Assembly: GCF_000974425.1 (NCBI RefSeq)
Contig: NZ_CP010429.1
Location: forward strand, 3,596,001-3,660,000
DNA from: Spirosoma radiotolerans
GTDB lineage: Bacteria > Bacteroidota > Bacteroidia > Cytophagales > Spirosomataceae
Reading direction: 5' to 3'
Length of the DNA stretch: 64,000 nucleotides
Shown: positions 44,685 through 53,925 of the stretch, piece by piece
Layout: every line of letters begins with the position of its first letter
Position numbering within the stretch: the stretch's first letter is position 1
Notes under the pieces: generated by a model
Databases searched by the model: none
What the model was told of the DNA's origin: nothing
The model's input: only the letters and a program-made list of their open reading frames with translations
Position numbers and translations under genes: made by a program

Positions 44685-45683
44685 TCACTCAAAATTCTTT
44701 TTTTTCGTTCGCAACTCTTTCACGTCAAAATCAAACGAGAGGTCGTTCATGCACTTGAAGTGCTTCATTGGGCAGTTACCGAGGCCAGTGGCTGAACAGG
44801 GACGGCAACCTAAACCCGGTGTTTCGAGCCGAACGTGGGCCGTCTTGTAGGGGTAGAACCCGAACTGGGGCGTTGTGCTCCCCCAAATGGAATAGACTTT
44901 TTTCCGAAGGGCAGCGGCTATGTGCATCAGTCCTGTGTCGTGACTAAAAACCACCCGGGCCCGTTGTAAAAGCGAAGCGGATTGATTGAGATTAAACAGG
45001 CCACAGGCGTTATAAATCTGCTCATGCCCAATGGCCCGCACAATTTCGTCGCCAACCTGACGGTCCTCCTTATCGCCCAACAAGACAATGGGATAATTTA
45101 TTTTAAGACATAACTCGATTATGCGCAACAGGGGCAACCGACAGGTCATGTGCTTACCGCCAATGGCATAGGCAACGAAATCGTTCTGGTGCGTTTCCGG
45201 CAACCAGCTGGCTTCAACTTCATCTTTGTACGGGATAAAATAATCCAGCCCGCGCCCGTCGTTTTCTATCCCTAACGGCATTACAGTGGCCATATAGCGA
45301 TCCACAATATGCTGGTCAGGAAGCGCATTGATTTTCCAGCCAACGTAAAGCCATTTACGAAAAGACTGGTTGTCAACGCTGTACGACCGCGAACCCAGCG
45401 CTGCCTTAATCAGGCGGGTGGAAAACGTATTTTGCAGGTCAATAACGTAGTCGAACCGCTGGATCTTGAGTTGCCGGATCAACGCATACAAGCTATCTTC
45501 CAGATAGTGACGTTCAGCAATGTATGGATTGTGGGCAACGATGGGCTGGTATTCCCGACGGGTACAAAAATGAATGACGGCATTGGGGATTTGCTGTTTC
45601 AGACAACGCACAACAGGCGATGTCAGTACGACATCGCCAATAGAGGCAAATTGCAGAATCAGTACGTTCACCGGGGAGGCCAT
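44685..45683 (-). CDS. GT9-family glycosyltransferase
   Basis: A 332-residue heptosyltransferase-like protein. LILQFASIGDVVLTSPVVRCL opens it, VFSHDTGLMHIAAALRKKVYSIWGSTTPQFGFYPY is the C-terminal nucleotide-sugar region, and GCRPCSATGLGNCPMKHFKC is a Cys-containing segment like that of the other GT9 in this window. It would act in LPS core synthesis in the cytoplasm. It stands alone, with 51 bases to the DUF4249 gene upstream on the same strand. Confidence 0.87.
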   Translation of the reverse strand: MASPVNVLILQFASIGDVVLTSPVVRCLKQQIPNAVIHFCTRREYQPIVAHNPYIAERHYLEDSLYALIRQLKIQRFDYVIDLQNTFSTRLIKAALGSRSYSVDNQSFRKWLYVGWKINALPDQHIVDRYMATVMPLGIENDGRGLDYFIPYKDEVEASWLPETHQNDFVAYAIGGKHMTCRLPLLRIIELCLKINYPIVLLGDKEDRQVGDEIVRAIGHEQIYNACGLFNLNQSASLLQRARVVFSHDTGLMHIAAALRKKVYSIWGSTTPQFGFYPYKTAHVRLETPGLGCRPCSATGLGNCPMKHFKCMNDLSFDFDVKELRTKKKNFE

Positions 45684-45734
45684 AGTGTAATCTCTTTACA
45701 AATCTATTCTATTTCTAATACCTCACCAAACCAA

Positions 45735-46823
45735 TTAATAAGTCCACCAGCGCGGCTTGACGGGTGTCCGGTACAAGTTGTTTGCGCACGCAATACAGGG
45801 CGGTGTTGTTGGGTAGGGCGTCTCCGTTGGAAAATCTAGTTTAGGTGCTCCCTGACCTGTACTGCGGTCTACATATAAATAACCTGCCGAAAGGCCAGTT
45901 GCCCCAAAATACCCGTACACCAATTCGTCAGGATTACTGACAGATTTTACATTCCCCTGCACAGTTGACGGAGCTGCATCAAATAATCCGCCTGTATTAT
46001 TGGTCAGTTGCCGCACACTTTTCCAGAACTGGTAGGCGCTTCGGCTAAGTGCCTGCTGCTCAACTTCTATATAATATCGACTGAATGACGTGAAGGGTAC
46101 ATCAGCAATAAACTGTCGGCTAATTGCTTTTCCGTTAATGTTTGCGTCTGAATTAAGGTTGATGCAAGTGTAACAACGGGTAATATCCCAGCAGTCAGAA
46201 CAGCAGGTTATACCCGTATAGATACTTCTGGCAGGCACAAAGGTTTTCTGGCACGCAATGGCCATCTCATAATGCGTCCAATTCCACTTGTAGTAGTTAC
46301 CTAACGTATCTGGATCTTTTGAATCCAGAAAAACAGACCAGGTTTGTACGGCATCGGCAGTGGCTGTAGCGGGTGTGTAATTGGATTCGTAGTACAGTTT
46401 CTGAATGGGTGGAACGGCGGGTAAAACTTCCGGTGTCGACACATACCGTTTGCCGGATTTAGTTTGAATCGTGAGCGTATAGCTTCGTCCCGGCACGCCC
46501 CGTAGCCCCGTTGCACTGGTCTGATAAGTGCCCCCCGGTGATTGCTCTTTCAGGGTTTCCTGATTACCCTGATTGTCGGAGATGACAACCGTTGCGCCAG
46601 CTTCCAGCAGGTTGAGGCTTTTAAAAGAATAATCGGCTGTTCGCGAAAGTTTGATGGTATATGGTCCCGGTTGATCCGTAATCTGGCCCTCAATGATCAG
46701 AGATGAGTCGATACTGATTGTATCCGGCTGATAAGGGGTTACACACGCATACATAGCCAGCATCAACAGGCAGATACCCCAACTTCCCGTTCGTTTAAAG
46801 CAATCTATTTTTTTCTTTATCAT
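45735..46823 (-). CDS. DUF4249-family lipoprotein (paralogue 2)
   Basis: A 362-residue exported protein. The N-terminus is a signal segment ending at a Cys (LMLAMYACVTPYQPD), probably a lipoprotein. DUF4249 features are SLIIEGQITDQPGPYTIKLS near residue 41 and a carboxypeptidase-regulatory-like region. A Cys cluster (CCSDCWDITRCYTC) lies mid-protein, and the C-terminus reads CIACANNLYRTPVKPRWW. It is closely related to the protein encoded 3 bases upstream, so a recent tandem duplication is likely. DUF4249 genes often follow TonB-receptor genes, as here; ligand unknown. Confidence 0.83.
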   Translation of the reverse strand: MIKKKIDCFKRTGSWGICLLMLAMYACVTPYQPDTISIDSSLIIEGQITDQPGPYTIKLSRTADYSFKSLNLLEAGATVVISDNQGNQETLKEQSPGGTYQTSATGLRGVPGRSYTLTIQTKSGKRYVSTPEVLPAVPPIQKLYYESNYTPATATADAVQTWSVFLDSKDPDTLGNYYKWNWTHYEMAIACQKTFVPARSIYTGITCCSDCWDITRCYTCINLNSDANINGKAISRQFIADVPFTSFSRYYIEVEQQALSRSAYQFWKSVRQLTNNTGGLFDAAPSTVQGNVKSVSNPDELVYGYFGATGLSAGYLYVDRSTGQGAPKLDFPTETPYPTTPPCIACANNLYRTPVKPRWWTY

Positions 46824-46826
46824 TCG

Positions 46827-47882
46827 TTAAAACTGCCACCAGCGTGGCTTAATTGGGGTTCGGTAAAGGTTATTTTCGCAAACGGCACAGCCCGTAGGCT
46901 GCGGTACAATTATGGGAACATCTATGTCAGGAATACCCTCCCCTTTGCTGCGGTCCACATTCATGTATTGCTCTGCGATCCCTGTTGCGCCAAAATAACC
47001 ATAGACTATTTCGGTTGGATCGCTCATCGAATGAACGTTCCCCCGCACGGTAGCCGGAGCAGCATCGAACAGGCCACCCGTATTGCTCGTCAACTGCCGA
47101 ACGCTTTTCCAGAATTCATACGCTCCTTTACTGATCGCCTGTTGCTGTACTTCAATGTAATACGCACTTGTCGATTTATAGGGCACGCGCGAAATGAATT
47201 GTCGACTAATGGCTTTTCCATTAATATTGACGTCTGACGTGATGTTGATGCAGGTATAACAGCGGGTAATATCCCAGCAATTTGAACAGCAACCCACGCC
47301 CACCAGGCTACCATCCAGCAGTTCCTGCTTTAAACAGACGGACGTAAATTCGTAATGTGTCCAATTCCATTTGTAAAAGTTGCCCGGTGCTTCGGGGTCT
47401 TTCGTGTCCAGATACACGTCCCATCCCTGGCTCTTTGCCAGACTTATCCCACCCGATTCTTTTGTGTATTCTGAATAAATTTTTAAAATAGGTGGAGCAG
47501 CCGGTAGTACTTCAGCGTCTGATTCATACTTCTTCCCTGCTTTCGTCTGAATACTGACCTTGTAACTCCGACCGGCTACACCCTGCAGGCTGGCCGTCTG
47601 GTAGGTTCCCCCAGGGGCTTGTTCCTTTAGGGTTTCCTTATTGCCCAAATTATCCGAAATGACGACCGTGGCACCTGTCTCCAGCAAATTCAGGCTTTTG
47701 TACGAATAATCGGCCGTGCGGGTAAGTTTGATCGTATACGGGCCGGGTTGATCGGTAACCTGTCCTTCAATAATCAACGAGGGAGGAATGCTGACGGCAT
47801 CGGGCTGAAACTCCGTAACGCACGAAACCACGAGAAGTGCACACAGCAAGAGCGGAGCAAATACGTAAACAGGCAGTCTCAT
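46827..47882 (-). CDS. DUF4249-family lipoprotein (paralogue 1)
   Basis: A 351-residue protein with a clear lipobox (LLCALLVVSC). It shares SLIIEGQVTDQPGPYTIKL, the CCSNCWDITRCYTC cluster and the ending CAVCENNLYRTPIKPRWW with its neighbour. The start codon shares one base with the stop of the TonB-receptor gene (TGATG), so translation is coupled. It is probably an outer-membrane surface partner of the receptor, in the way SusD partners SusC; the analogy is inference. Confidence 0.85.
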   Translation of the reverse strand: MRLPVYVFAPLLLCALLVVSCVTEFQPDAVSIPPSLIIEGQVTDQPGPYTIKLTRTADYSYKSLNLLETGATVVISDNLGNKETLKEQAPGGTYQTASLQGVAGRSYKVSIQTKAGKKYESDAEVLPAAPPILKIYSEYTKESGGISLAKSQGWDVYLDTKDPEAPGNFYKWNWTHYEFTSVCLKQELLDGSLVGVGCCSNCWDITRCYTCINITSDVNINGKAISRQFISRVPYKSTSAYYIEVQQQAISKGAYEFWKSVRQLTSNTGGLFDAAPATVRGNVHSMSDPTEIVYGYFGATGIAEQYMNVDRSKGEGIPDIDVPIIVPQPTGCAVCENNLYRTPIKPRWWQF

Positions 47883-50293
47883 CAGAATTTGAAGTTGTAA
47901 GTCAATGAAGGGAAAGCCGTACCGAAAATTGATAGCTTATAGGCGTCCGAAGCCGAGGCCGGACTCAACTTGTAGAATATGGAGTACGCATTTTTGTGGG
48001 CATACACGTTGTAGATCGAAAACACCCAACTGCTCTGGTTCTTCTTATGCTTGAGCGGATTCTGCTCAAACGTCATGGAGAAATCGAGTCGGTGATAATC
48101 CGGAACGCGCTGTTGGTTACGGTCCAGATAGATCGGGATCAGTATTCCTGCCACCCGGGCAATGGCCGACGGCTGCGTCGTTGGCCGCCCTGTGCTGTAG
48201 GTAAAATTCAACGACATACTAAACCAAGGCGTTGGACGGTGGGTAGCCAGTACATTGAGGGTATGGGGTTTGTCGTAGTTAGCCGGATATGGATTACCGT
48301 TGTTGACTCGTTCGCTAGCGTACGGGCTATTCATGGTCAGGAAGGTGCGGGCATAGGTATAACTCATGAAACCCGTCCAACGGCCCTTATTTTTGCGCAA
48401 TAGGCCTTCAAAACCGTAGGCCCGGCCGCTCCCCTGCACAATCTGCGTTTCAACCGCTTGCGCCAGTTGCAGCTCGGCCCCGTCCCGATAGTCGATGGCA
48501 TTGGTCAGTGTTTTATAATACACTTCGCCCGATGCCTCAATGTCATTGTCGGCGGTGTTACTAAAATACCCCAGTGACCACTGATCGGCGATTACGGGCT
48601 TCGTATACATATCGCTCAGGTGCCAGCGCGACGTGGGCAGGGCAGCTGTTGTATTGGTTACCTGTTGAATATACTGCCGCAGTCGGCTATAGCCGACTTT
48701 GATGGCCTTTCCCTCACTGACCGACCAGCGTACGGCCAGCCGGGGTTCCAGTCCACCCATTGAGTGATAGATTTTACCCGACCCATACGTTTGCTGAGAG
48801 GCTACCGTTTCATCCTGCCGGGGGCCATTTTCCTGGTAGGTGCGTACCGTGGCAGGTCCCCGATTCAATAATTCGGAATAGCGCAGCCCGGCAATAACCG
48901 CTACCGCCGTATTTACTTTCCATTCGTCCTGAACATAGGCCGCGAGTTCGTAGGCCTGCTCGCGGGCTAAGTCGACCGGCAGCACGTTGGAATACGGACC
49001 CGGAACACGGGTGTTTGGCTGGATCTGGTAAGCAATAGCGCTCACGCCTGTCTGCCATTGGTGGACTTCGTTGGGTGTATACGTCAGGTCTGATTTGATC
49101 TGCCGATGCCAGACACCTGACTTCAACTCAAAGGCGTTCGACGAGTCGGGCGATGATAAATTAGCCTGATAACGGCTTAAGATGACAGATGTGGCCAGAT
49201 TGACCTGTTTACTCATGAAGTAATTCCAGCGCAGCACGGCGTTCATCGTCTGATAATTGAACCGGGTTGAGGAGGCATTAATTTCCTGCCCGGAGAGGGA
49301 GTCCGACGCCAGCTTAAAAATATCCTTACTCAGGTAGCCCGTCAGCGTAATCGTATTTTTTTCGTTGGGCTGGTACTTAAGCTTAGACGTCAGGTCGTAG
49401 AAATTAGCTTGTGTCCCTTTCAGATTCGGGGGCGCCAGTTTAAACAGAAAATCATTAAACGATGCCCGCGCAGCGATCAGAAACGACAGTTTGTTTTTAA
49501 TGATTGGCCCCTCAATGCCTAACCGGCTGGAAATGATGCCAATGCCTCCATTTACACTCCATTTAGTGGCATCCGGCTCTTTGATCTTCACATCGAGTAC
49601 CGACGAGGCCCTGCCCCCGTAAGCGGCTGCTACCCCACCCCGATTCAAGGTTACGTCGCGCACCACATCGGGGTTAAAGACGGAGAAAAAGCCCATTAAG
49701 TGGCTGGAATTGAATACCGGAGCCTCGTCGAACAAGATCAGGTTCTGGTCGGCGCTCCCGCCCCGAACGTTGAAACCGGGTGCGCCCTCACCAACCGTTG
49801 TTACACCCGGCAATAATAGCAGACTGCGCACGATGTCGACCTCGCCCATCAGGGGCGGAATCCGGCGGATGCTGCGAATGGTCAATTGCGAAACACCTAT
49901 TTCCACTTTACGAACATTTCGGTCGGGTGTTTCACTGGTCACGACGACCTCTTCCAGGTCTTTGGCATCGTCTTCCATCGTCACCTCCCGGAAGAGCGTT
50001 TTTTGCAACGAAATGGTATCCTGCTTAGAGCGATAGCCCACGTGTGAGAACCGTAGGACGTACTGGCCAGGCGGCAGTTGGACAATGTAAAATCCATCTT
50101 TTGCGGTCACATAGCCTTTGGATACGTTCAGTACGACAATGTTGACCCCCTGAATGGGTTTACCGGTTTTCACATCCCGAACGTAGCCCGTTGCCGAGAA
50201 CGTAGCCGGAGCAACCGTAGAGTTGTTTTTTTGCTGGGCCATAGCCCCATTGAGCAGCCATAATGAAAGCAACAGTAAACATAAAAAACGCAT
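47882..50293 (-). CDS. TonB-dependent outer-membrane receptor
   Basis: About 803 residues from the ATG at 50293 (MRFLCLLLLSLWLLNGAMAQ); the longer frame would need a GTG. After the signal peptide come a CarboxypepD_reg-like domain (TGYVRDVKTGKPIQGVNIVV), a plug domain (GEVDIVRSLLLLPGVTTVGE and a VRGGSADQNLILFD stretch) and a long beta-barrel ending in SLTYNFKF with the terminal Phe. It takes up a large ligand with TonB energy. It is shorter than SusC proteins (about 1000) and has no SusD; the DUF4249 lipoproteins take that place. No anti-sigma or sigma gene is adjacent. Confidence 0.88.
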   Translation of the reverse strand: MRFLCLLLLSLWLLNGAMAQQKNNSTVAPATFSATGYVRDVKTGKPIQGVNIVVLNVSKGYVTAKDGFYIVQLPPGQYVLRFSHVGYRSKQDTISLQKTLFREVTMEDDAKDLEEVVVTSETPDRNVRKVEIGVSQLTIRSIRRIPPLMGEVDIVRSLLLLPGVTTVGEGAPGFNVRGGSADQNLILFDEAPVFNSSHLMGFFSVFNPDVVRDVTLNRGGVAAAYGGRASSVLDVKIKEPDATKWSVNGGIGIISSRLGIEGPIIKNKLSFLIAARASFNDFLFKLAPPNLKGTQANFYDLTSKLKYQPNEKNTITLTGYLSKDIFKLASDSLSGQEINASSTRFNYQTMNAVLRWNYFMSKQVNLATSVILSRYQANLSSPDSSNAFELKSGVWHRQIKSDLTYTPNEVHQWQTGVSAIAYQIQPNTRVPGPYSNVLPVDLAREQAYELAAYVQDEWKVNTAVAVIAGLRYSELLNRGPATVRTYQENGPRQDETVASQQTYGSGKIYHSMGGLEPRLAVRWSVSEGKAIKVGYSRLRQYIQQVTNTTAALPTSRWHLSDMYTKPVIADQWSLGYFSNTADNDIEASGEVYYKTLTNAIDYRDGAELQLAQAVETQIVQGSGRAYGFEGLLRKNKGRWTGFMSYTYARTFLTMNSPYASERVNNGNPYPANYDKPHTLNVLATHRPTPWFSMSLNFTYSTGRPTTQPSAIARVAGILIPIYLDRNQQRVPDYHRLDFSMTFEQNPLKHKKNQSSWVFSIYNVYAHKNAYSIFYKLSPASASDAYKLSIFGTAFPSLTYNFKF

Positions 50294-50432
50294 AGAGTGG
50301 TGGTTAGAAGGCACAATTAAACGAGTCCATCAAGCTGATACTTAATGGAATAAAGAATCAAAATAATTGATATACCCTATTTCTAACTAACCTTAAGCAA
50401 TTATTAATCTAAGCTTGTCTGGACGACCAAAT

Positions 50433-52172
50433 CTACTTAAGTATATTTTTACGCCTATTTTGAAGATAATTACTCATCTCTTCCAGCGTGAGGGCATTAA
50501 AGGTCATGGCTTTGGTTAAGCCGCCTTTTCGGCCTATGGCCACGCCATAATGCATGTCAAGCAACCCAACCAGATTGTGTGCATCGGGGTTGATACTCAG
50601 CATAACCCCCTGCTGCATGGCGTAATCGATCCAGTGCCAGTCAATGTCGAGCCGGTATGGACTGGCGTTGATTTCAATTATGACATTGTGCTCGGCACAA
50701 GCGTCGATGATGGCCCGGTGATCGATTGGATAGCCTTCGCGAGCGAGTAGTAAACGACCGGTGGGATGCCCGAGGATTGTCGTATAAGGGTTTTCAATGG
50801 CCCGTAACAACCGCGTCGTGGCCTTCTCCTGAGTCATCGTCAGGGTTTGATGGACCGATGCAACCACATAATCGAAGGTAGCCAGCGTAGCATCATCGTA
50901 ATCGAGGGAACCGTCACTCAGAATATCCGACTCAATGCCTTTAAAAATACGAAATTCATCCCCAAACCCTTTGTTCAGTTCATCGATTTCGAGCTGTTGC
51001 TGATGCACCCGTTCGGCGTCGAGTCCACCGGCATAAGAAGCCGTTTTGGAATGGTCGGCAATACCAAAATAACTCAAGCCCAGTTCCCGGCAGTAGGCCG
51101 CCATATCGGCCACGGATTGCTTGCCATCCGACCAGGTGCTGTGGTTATGCAGCGTTCCCCGAAGGTCATCCCAGGTGACGAGTTCTTCATTGGAATGGCG
51201 GCTGGCCCAGCGAAAAGCAAAGTCATCTTCGCGCATCTCGGGAACGATATACGGTAAACCCGCCTGCTGGTAGATAGCCTTTTCTGCGTCAGCTACTGCC
51301 GTCGCCGTTGGGTTCTTTACGTCTGGCAGATTACTCGCATACGCAATCTGGAGTAAGGGAATACCTCCCGTTCCGGCCTGGCGTAAATGGGGGTCGGCAG
51401 CGGTATGAATGAAGAGTTGCCGGTTCATTTGTTCGGCCGGATACAGCAGCAATTCTACCTGAACATCGAACCCCGTTAATTGTCCCCGCCAAACAAACGG
51501 CGACGATTCGACTTCGTTTTGATGTAGATTGGGCAACGTATTCAGCGTACCCATTGCCGAAATCGGATCGCTGGTCTGGATCAGCAGTTGGACGACATCC
51601 ACCTCCTGCGCTTTCCGACGTACCTGACCACTGAGTTCGACGCGCTCGAAATGCGTTGATAATTCGTCCTGGAGCAAGTTAGCCATCATGGCCGCTTTGT
51701 CCATTCGTACCTTGCCTTGCTGTTCCTGCAAAAACTCCAGGGCAGCCAGTATTTTCTCCTGCGTGCTGGTCCCAAATCCTTTAATTTTGGCGATTTGGCC
51801 GTTCTCGCCCGCCAGTTGAAGATCCCGAAGGTTGGTAATGCCCAACTCATGCCAGAGAGTACGGACTTTCTTAACACCCAATCCCTTTATCCGAAACATG
51901 TCCAGAACACCTTCGGGCGTTTGGGCCAGCAGCTCATCCAGGTCCGTCAGGTGTCCGGTTTCAGCTATTTCCCGGATTTTTTGTGCTACCGATTTGCCCA
52001 CGCCGGGCAGTTTAACCAGTTCCTCTACGGGCAGGTTGCCCAGGTCAGCCGTGGATTTGTCCAGGTTAAAGGCGGCACTCTGGAAGGTACGGGTTTTGAA
52101 GGCATCACGGTCGTGAAGCTCCATCAACCGGCCAGTCAATTCAAGCAGGTCGACGATTTCGGAATTGGTCAT
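50433..52172 (-). CDS. polX: PolX-family protein with intact PHP domain
   Basis: About 579 residues from the ATG at 52172; a GTG six codons upstream is less likely. Order: N-terminal helix-hairpin-helix region (PVEELVKLPGVGKSVAQKI), polymerase-beta-like region, and C-terminal PHP phosphoesterase (TLHNHSTWSDG near residue 339, ADHSKTASYAGG, EINASPYRLDIDW, INPDAHN). In family X the palm motif is GS followed by DxD; here it reads SGQVRRKAQEVDVV near residue 180, so the GS and first Asp are not present in the usual form. The PHP metal ligands look complete, so 3'-5' exonuclease or AP-site activity may remain. The family acts in DNA base repair. Confidence 0.82.
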   Translation of the reverse strand: MTNSEIVDLLELTGRLMELHDRDAFKTRTFQSAAFNLDKSTADLGNLPVEELVKLPGVGKSVAQKIREIAETGHLTDLDELLAQTPEGVLDMFRIKGLGVKKVRTLWHELGITNLRDLQLAGENGQIAKIKGFGTSTQEKILAALEFLQEQQGKVRMDKAAMMANLLQDELSTHFERVELSGQVRRKAQEVDVVQLLIQTSDPISAMGTLNTLPNLHQNEVESSPFVWRGQLTGFDVQVELLLYPAEQMNRQLFIHTAADPHLRQAGTGGIPLLQIAYASNLPDVKNPTATAVADAEKAIYQQAGLPYIVPEMREDDFAFRWASRHSNEELVTWDDLRGTLHNHSTWSDGKQSVADMAAYCRELGLSYFGIADHSKTASYAGGLDAERVHQQQLEIDELNKGFGDEFRIFKGIESDILSDGSLDYDDATLATFDYVVASVHQTLTMTQEKATTRLLRAIENPYTTILGHPTGRLLLAREGYPIDHRAIIDACAEHNVIIEINASPYRLDIDWHWIDYAMQQGVMLSINPDAHNLVGLLDMHYGVAIGRKGGLTKAMTFNALTLEEMSNYLQNRRKNILK

Positions 52173-52304
52173 GGTAATGGGGGAATTCACTCCGCAAGTT
52201 AGGCAATTGGTCAGATTTTAAGGACAGCAAGAGGCTAGCGCTATGATCTTTGATCTGTCGAGACACAAATCAGTCTAATCACTCCTAAACAAAAACGCAG
52301 GATC

Positions 52305-52604
52305 ATGGAAACGATACACAATACGCCCCAGCGCGACCCTTATTTGTGGAAACAAGCGAAAGCCCGCGTCGGTTTTCGTATTCACCTACGCACTTTCCTG
52401 ATTATTAATAGTGGCTTGTGGCTCATCTGGGCTTTTACCGCCTTCGCCGTTCAGTCAGACGGCCATTCGGGCACTGTTTTCCCCTGGCCCATTTTCCCGA
52501 TGATTGGCTGGGGTATCGGCTTAGTCTCACACTATCTCACCGTGTTTCATAGCAGCGAGCAAAACATGATTGAAAAAGAGTACCAGAAACTGGTGAGTCA
52601 GTGA
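52305..52604 (+). CDS. 2TM-domain membrane protein
   Basis: A 99-residue protein of the 2TM domain family. Helix 1 is FLIINSGLWLIWAFTAFAV and helix 2 is FPMIGWGIGLVSHYLTVF, preceded by KARVGFRIHLRTF. In Bacteroidota these small proteins occur alone or fused to LytTR regulators; function unknown. It stands alone, divergent from polX and convergent with thyA, and is followed by an inverted repeat. Confidence 0.8.
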   Translation: METIHNTPQRDPYLWKQAKARVGFRIHLRTFLIINSGLWLIWAFTAFAVQSDGHSGTVFPWPIFPMIGWGIGLVSHYLTVFHSSEQNMIEKEYQKLVSQ

Positions 52605-52608
52605 AATG

Positions 52609-52694
52609 GTATTCGGTTTTTGGTTTGGGGTCTATATAGATGGGTTAATTGACAATCAAACGCGCTTTTTTCACCGTAAACCAAAACCGAATAC
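52609..52694. terminator. Inverted repeat between convergent 2TM and thyA genes
   Basis: GTATTCGGTTTTTGGTTT (52609-52626) pairs with AAACCAAAACCGAATAC (52678-52694) with one bulged T, around a 51-base loop. It lies between two convergent stops, so it may end transcription both ways; the long loop weakens the case. Confidence 0.5.
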
Positions 52695-52700
52695 TTAAAC

Positions 52701-53519
52701 CTATACCGCTACCGGCGCCTTGATAGCGGGGTGTGGGGCATAATTTTCGAGCGTGAAATCGTCGTACGTAAAGTCAAATACCGACTTCACCGCTGGATTG
52801 AGCCGCATGGTTGGCAACGGCCGGATGTCGCGGGCGAGCTGTGTTTCCACCTGCTCCAGGTGGTTCAGGTACAAATGGGTATCACCGCCCGTCCAGATAA
52901 ATTCGTGAGCTGTGTAGCCGCACTCCTGGGCAATCATCATCGTTAGCAACGCATAGCTGGCAATGTTGAAGGGCACTCCCAAAAACACGTCGGCACTGCG
53001 CTGGTAAAGCTGGCAGGAGAGCTTGTTTACCGTCTCTCCTTTTTCGGGGTCCGGGGGCGCTACGTAAAATTGCATCAACAGGTGACAAGGCGGCAGGGCC
53101 ATGCTGGGAACATCGGCGGGATTCCAGGCCGAAATAATCATCCGTCGCGAATCGGGGGTGTTTTTAAGCTGTTTCAGCACATCACTCAACTGGTCAATCG
53201 TTTGGCCATCCGACTGCCAGCTTCGCCACTGTTTGCCATACACGGGCCCCAGGTCCCCGTTCTCATCCGCCCATTCGTCCCAGATAGAAACACCATTGTC
53301 TTTCAGGTACTTGATATTGGTATCGCCCTTGATAAACCACAACAATTCGTGGATGATGGACTTGGTATGTACCTTCTTGGTCGTTAGCAGTGGAAAGCCA
53401 TCCTGCAGGTTAAAGCGCATCTGGTAACCAAAAACACTAATAGTACCTGTGCCGGTGCGGTCTGTTTTACGCGAACCATTGGCGAGAATATGGCGTAGGA
53501 GATCGTGGTATTGTTGCAT
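52701..53519 (-). CDS. thyA: Thymidylate synthase
   Basis: About 272 residues from the ATG at 53519 ([20 protein letters not shown]); a TTG two codons upstream is less likely. [18 protein letters not shown], the active-site Cys in [32 protein letters not shown] and [10 protein letters not shown] are diagnostic. It makes dTMP from dUMP with methylene-tetrahydrofolate in the cytoplasm. Size and motifs are those of normal ThyA. No folA gene is adjacent, unlike in many genomes. Confidence 0.95.
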   Translation of the reverse strand: MQQYHDLLRHILANGSRKTDRTGTGTISVFGYQMRFNLQDGFPLLTTKKVHTKSIIHELLWFIKGDTNIKYLKDNGVSIWDEWADENGDLGPVYGKQWRSWQSDGQTIDQLSDVLKQLKNTPDSRRMIISAWNPADVPSMALPPCHLLMQFYVAPPDPEKGETVNKLSCQLYQRSADVFLGVPFNIASYALLTMMIAQECGYTAHEFIWTGGDTHLYLNHLEQVETQLARDIRPLPTMRLNPAVKSVFDFTYDDFTLENYAPHPAIKAPVAV

Positions 53520-53563
53520 AAACAAAAGTCGTAAGTCGCGAGGGGGAAGGCAAACTTTAGGGC

Positions 53564-53599
53564 AAAAATAAAACCCCTCGCCCGAAAGGCGGAGGGGTT
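53564..53599 (-). terminator. Intrinsic terminator of the small Cys-containing peptide gene
   Basis: On the minus strand AACCCCTCCGCC pairs with GGCGAGGGGTT (one bulged base) around TTTCG, followed by TTATTTTT. It lies about 30 bases after the stop at 53629 and before thyA, so the two genes are probably separate transcripts. Confidence 0.75.
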
Positions 53600-53628
53600 G
53601 AGTACACCATTACGGAAGGATATAAGGT

Positions 53629-53811
53629 CTAAGCCTGGGCTTTTTTCATGCAGCACGCATGCCCGCTTCCTTTCTCGCAGTCAGCCGACTTCGCTTTGTC
53701 ACAGGCCGCTGACGCAGCTTTTTTAACCTTCTTGTCTTTACGAATGTCACCAGCAAATGACAGGGTCGTTAGGGTAGCCAGCAAAGCAACACCCAGGATG
53801 GTTTTTTTCAT
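53629..53811 (-). CDS. Small secreted Cys/Lys-rich peptide
   Basis: A 60-residue protein starting at the ATG at 53811, with a purine-rich ribosome site (GGGATTG) a few bases upstream. The signal peptide is MKKTILGVALLATLTTLSFA. The mature part is about 40 residues, very Lys/Ala-rich, with four Cys in the order AACDKAKSADCEKGSGHACC. No known domain. A metal- or redox-linked role is a guess. The gene is monocistronic, with its own terminator and about 115 bases upstream to the OsmC gene. Confidence 0.7.
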   Translation of the reverse strand: MKKTILGVALLATLTTLSFAGDIRKDKKVKKAASAACDKAKSADCEKGSGHACCMKKAQA

Positions 53812-53925
53812 GATCAATCCCGTTTTTACGTTTCTGATACGATCGTGTATCGCTCAAACGCGTGCAAAAACTACGCCACTTTCTGACACTACCTTTGGCA
53901 GCTTCTGTGAAGCGCAGATGTCTGC

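Noticed and set aside
44508..44850. Two plus-strand open frames upstream of and into the GT9 gene
   Set aside because: They overlap the 3' end of a solid GT9 gene on the other strand and have no recognisable domain.
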